A stretch of DNA of 5,758 bases from an uncultured Pseudomonadota bacterium (GTDB lineage: Bacteria; Pseudomonadota; Gammaproteobacteria; Burkholderiales; Usitatibacteraceae). Below are positions 5,197 to 5,758 of the stretch, piece by piece. The stretch covers positions 1 to 5,758 of the forward strand of contig CAMPHL010000194.1 of the NCBI GenBank assembly GCA_946885905.1, read 5' to 3'. Made by a program: the position numbers and the translations under genes. Numbering within the stretch: position 1 is the first letter of the stretch; each line of letters starts with the position of its first letter. Under the pieces are notes generated by a model, which did not search any database, had not been told where the DNA came from, and saw nothing but the letters and a program-made list of their open reading frames with translations.

Positions 5197-5758
5197 ATGG
5201 TGTCTGACACCGTTCATGACTTCTTCGCGCCGTGCCCGCGCGGCCTGGCGCAGCCGCTCGCGCAGGAGCTGGCGCTGCTGGGCGCCGGGGAGTGCGGCGT
5301 AGCGGAGGCGGGCGTCTCGTTCAAGGCGCCACTCGCGTTCATGTATGTCGCCAACCTGCATTCGCGCATCGCGAGCCGCATCCTGTGGCGGCTGGGGCGC
5401 TTTCCGTACAAGAAGGAAGACGACATCTACGCCGGCGCCAAGGCGATCCGGTGGCCCGACTACTTCCTGCCCGAGCGCACCTTCAAGGTCGAGACCAATG
5501 CGCACCGCAGCCCCCTCAAGAGCCTCGACTTCGTGACGCTGCGCGTGAAGGACGCGATCGCGGATGGCTTCCGCGAGTCGATCGGGCGGCGGCCCTCGGT
5601 GTCCTCGCGCGAGCCGGACGTGCGCGTGCACGCCTTCCTCGACGCGAACGCCTGCACGCTCTACCTCGACACCACCGGCGAGCCGCTCTTCAAGCGCGGG
5701 CGGCGCGACCACGTGGGCGAGGCGCCGCTCAAGAAGAACCTCGCCGCCGGGATCCTGC
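5197..5758 (+). CDS. rlmL: THUMP-domain 23S rRNA methyltransferase, RlmL-like (N-terminal part; runs off the right edge)
   Basis: The first 187 residues are visible. E. coli RlmL makes the m2G2445 change in 23S rRNA; the catalytic Rossmann domain of this protein would lie beyond the window. Visible marks are HDFFAPCPRGL (7-17), SRIASRILWRLGRFPY (about 55-70), a THUMP-type RNA-binding region (about 45-155) with SPLKSLDFVTLRVKDAI, PDVRVHAFL and LYLDTTGEPLFKRG, and then APLKKNLAAGIL, which leads into the methyltransferase domain. The only usable ATG in this frame is at 5197, so the N terminus reads MVSDTVHDFF, where MVSDTV is encoded by a palindromic repeat. GGAA six nt upstream is a weak ribosome binding site. 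Family is firm; whether it is the short RlmL form or an RlmKL fusion cannot be seen. Confidence 0.9.
   Translation, partial: MVSDTVHDFFAPCPRGLAQPLAQELALLGAGECGVAEAGVSFKAPLAFMYVANLHSRIASRILWRLGRFPYKKEDDIYAGAKAIRWPDYFLPERTFKVETNAHRSPLKSLDFVTLRVKDAIADGFRESIGRRPSVSSREPDVRVHAFLDANACTLYLDTTGEPLFKRGRRDHVGEAPLKKNLAAGIL

Larger units (their letters stand above)
5153..5215. repeat. Doublet of GGTGTC-A/T-GACACC palindromes (REP-like)
   Basis: Two 13-bp palindromes lie 39 bp apart, at 5160-5172 (central A) and 5199-5211 (central T). Both have the same flanks: GAACGAT precedes each (5153-5159 and 5188-5194, with two extra A in the second), then ATGGTGTC, and GTT follows each. Because each is self-complementary, the copies also form a larger inverted repeat: 5160-5176 pairs with 5195-5211 at 17 positions, 16 of them Watson-Crick plus one G-T, around an 18-nt loop. 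GAAC (5153-5156) can then add to GTTC (5212-5215) beyond a 3-nt bulge. The pattern looks like dispersed bacterial intergenic palindromes; no transposase or target-site duplication is visible, so mobility is inference. Confidence 0.75.

Noticed and set aside
5164..5712. A 182-codon minus-strand frame through the rlmL start region
   Set aside because: It is antisense to clear RlmL-like sequence and shows no protein-family features.

Overview
The window is GC-rich, densely coded chromosomal DNA. The proteins look betaproteobacterial (Burkholderiales/Nitrosomonadales-like): a HemJ-type protoporphyrinogen oxidase, a COG2945-like hydrolase paired with a thioredoxin-fold ferredoxin, and an RlmL-type THUMP methyltransferase. 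This placement is inferred from protein character and base composition, not from a marker gene. I see no rRNA, tRNA, CRISPR array, insertion sequence with a transposase, or phage gene.

Layout. (1) On the minus strand at the left edge is a two-gene unit: a [2Fe-2S] thioredoxin-like ferredoxin (233-541) followed 9 bp later by an alpha/beta hydrolase that leaves the window. (2) Diverging from it is xth, exodeoxyribonuclease III (625-1512). Its coding frame runs 86 bp into the 3' end of the convergent gene doxX. (3) A minus-strand redox block follows, in order of transcription: a ScsB-like member of the DsbD family (4722-2575), a periplasmic peroxiredoxin-like protein (2559-1963) and a DoxX membrane protein (1828-1427). 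The first two are tightly coupled (15 bp gap, good ribosome binding site). (4) Diverging from the DsbD gene across only 18 bp is hemJ (4741-5154). (5) After hemJ come two copies of a 13-bp perfect-arm palindrome, GGTGTC-A/T-GACACC, and the start of an rlmL-like rRNA methyltransferase gene (5197 to the right edge).

How the genes fit together. The ScsB-like protein should carry electrons from the cytoplasm through the inner membrane to the periplasm. The peroxiredoxin-like protein beside it is the obvious candidate acceptor, and DoxX may belong to the same envelope redox function. xth (DNA repair), hemJ (haem synthesis) and rlmL (ribosome maturation) are housekeeping genes.

The most unusual place is 5153-5215. 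The start codon and first six codons of rlmL lie inside the second palindrome. The first palindrome encodes the same six residues in a 12-codon open frame whose stop codon abuts the rlmL ATG. The two palindromes can pair with each other or fold separately, and the first resembles an intrinsic terminator. I see no convincing wholly new multi-gene system here.
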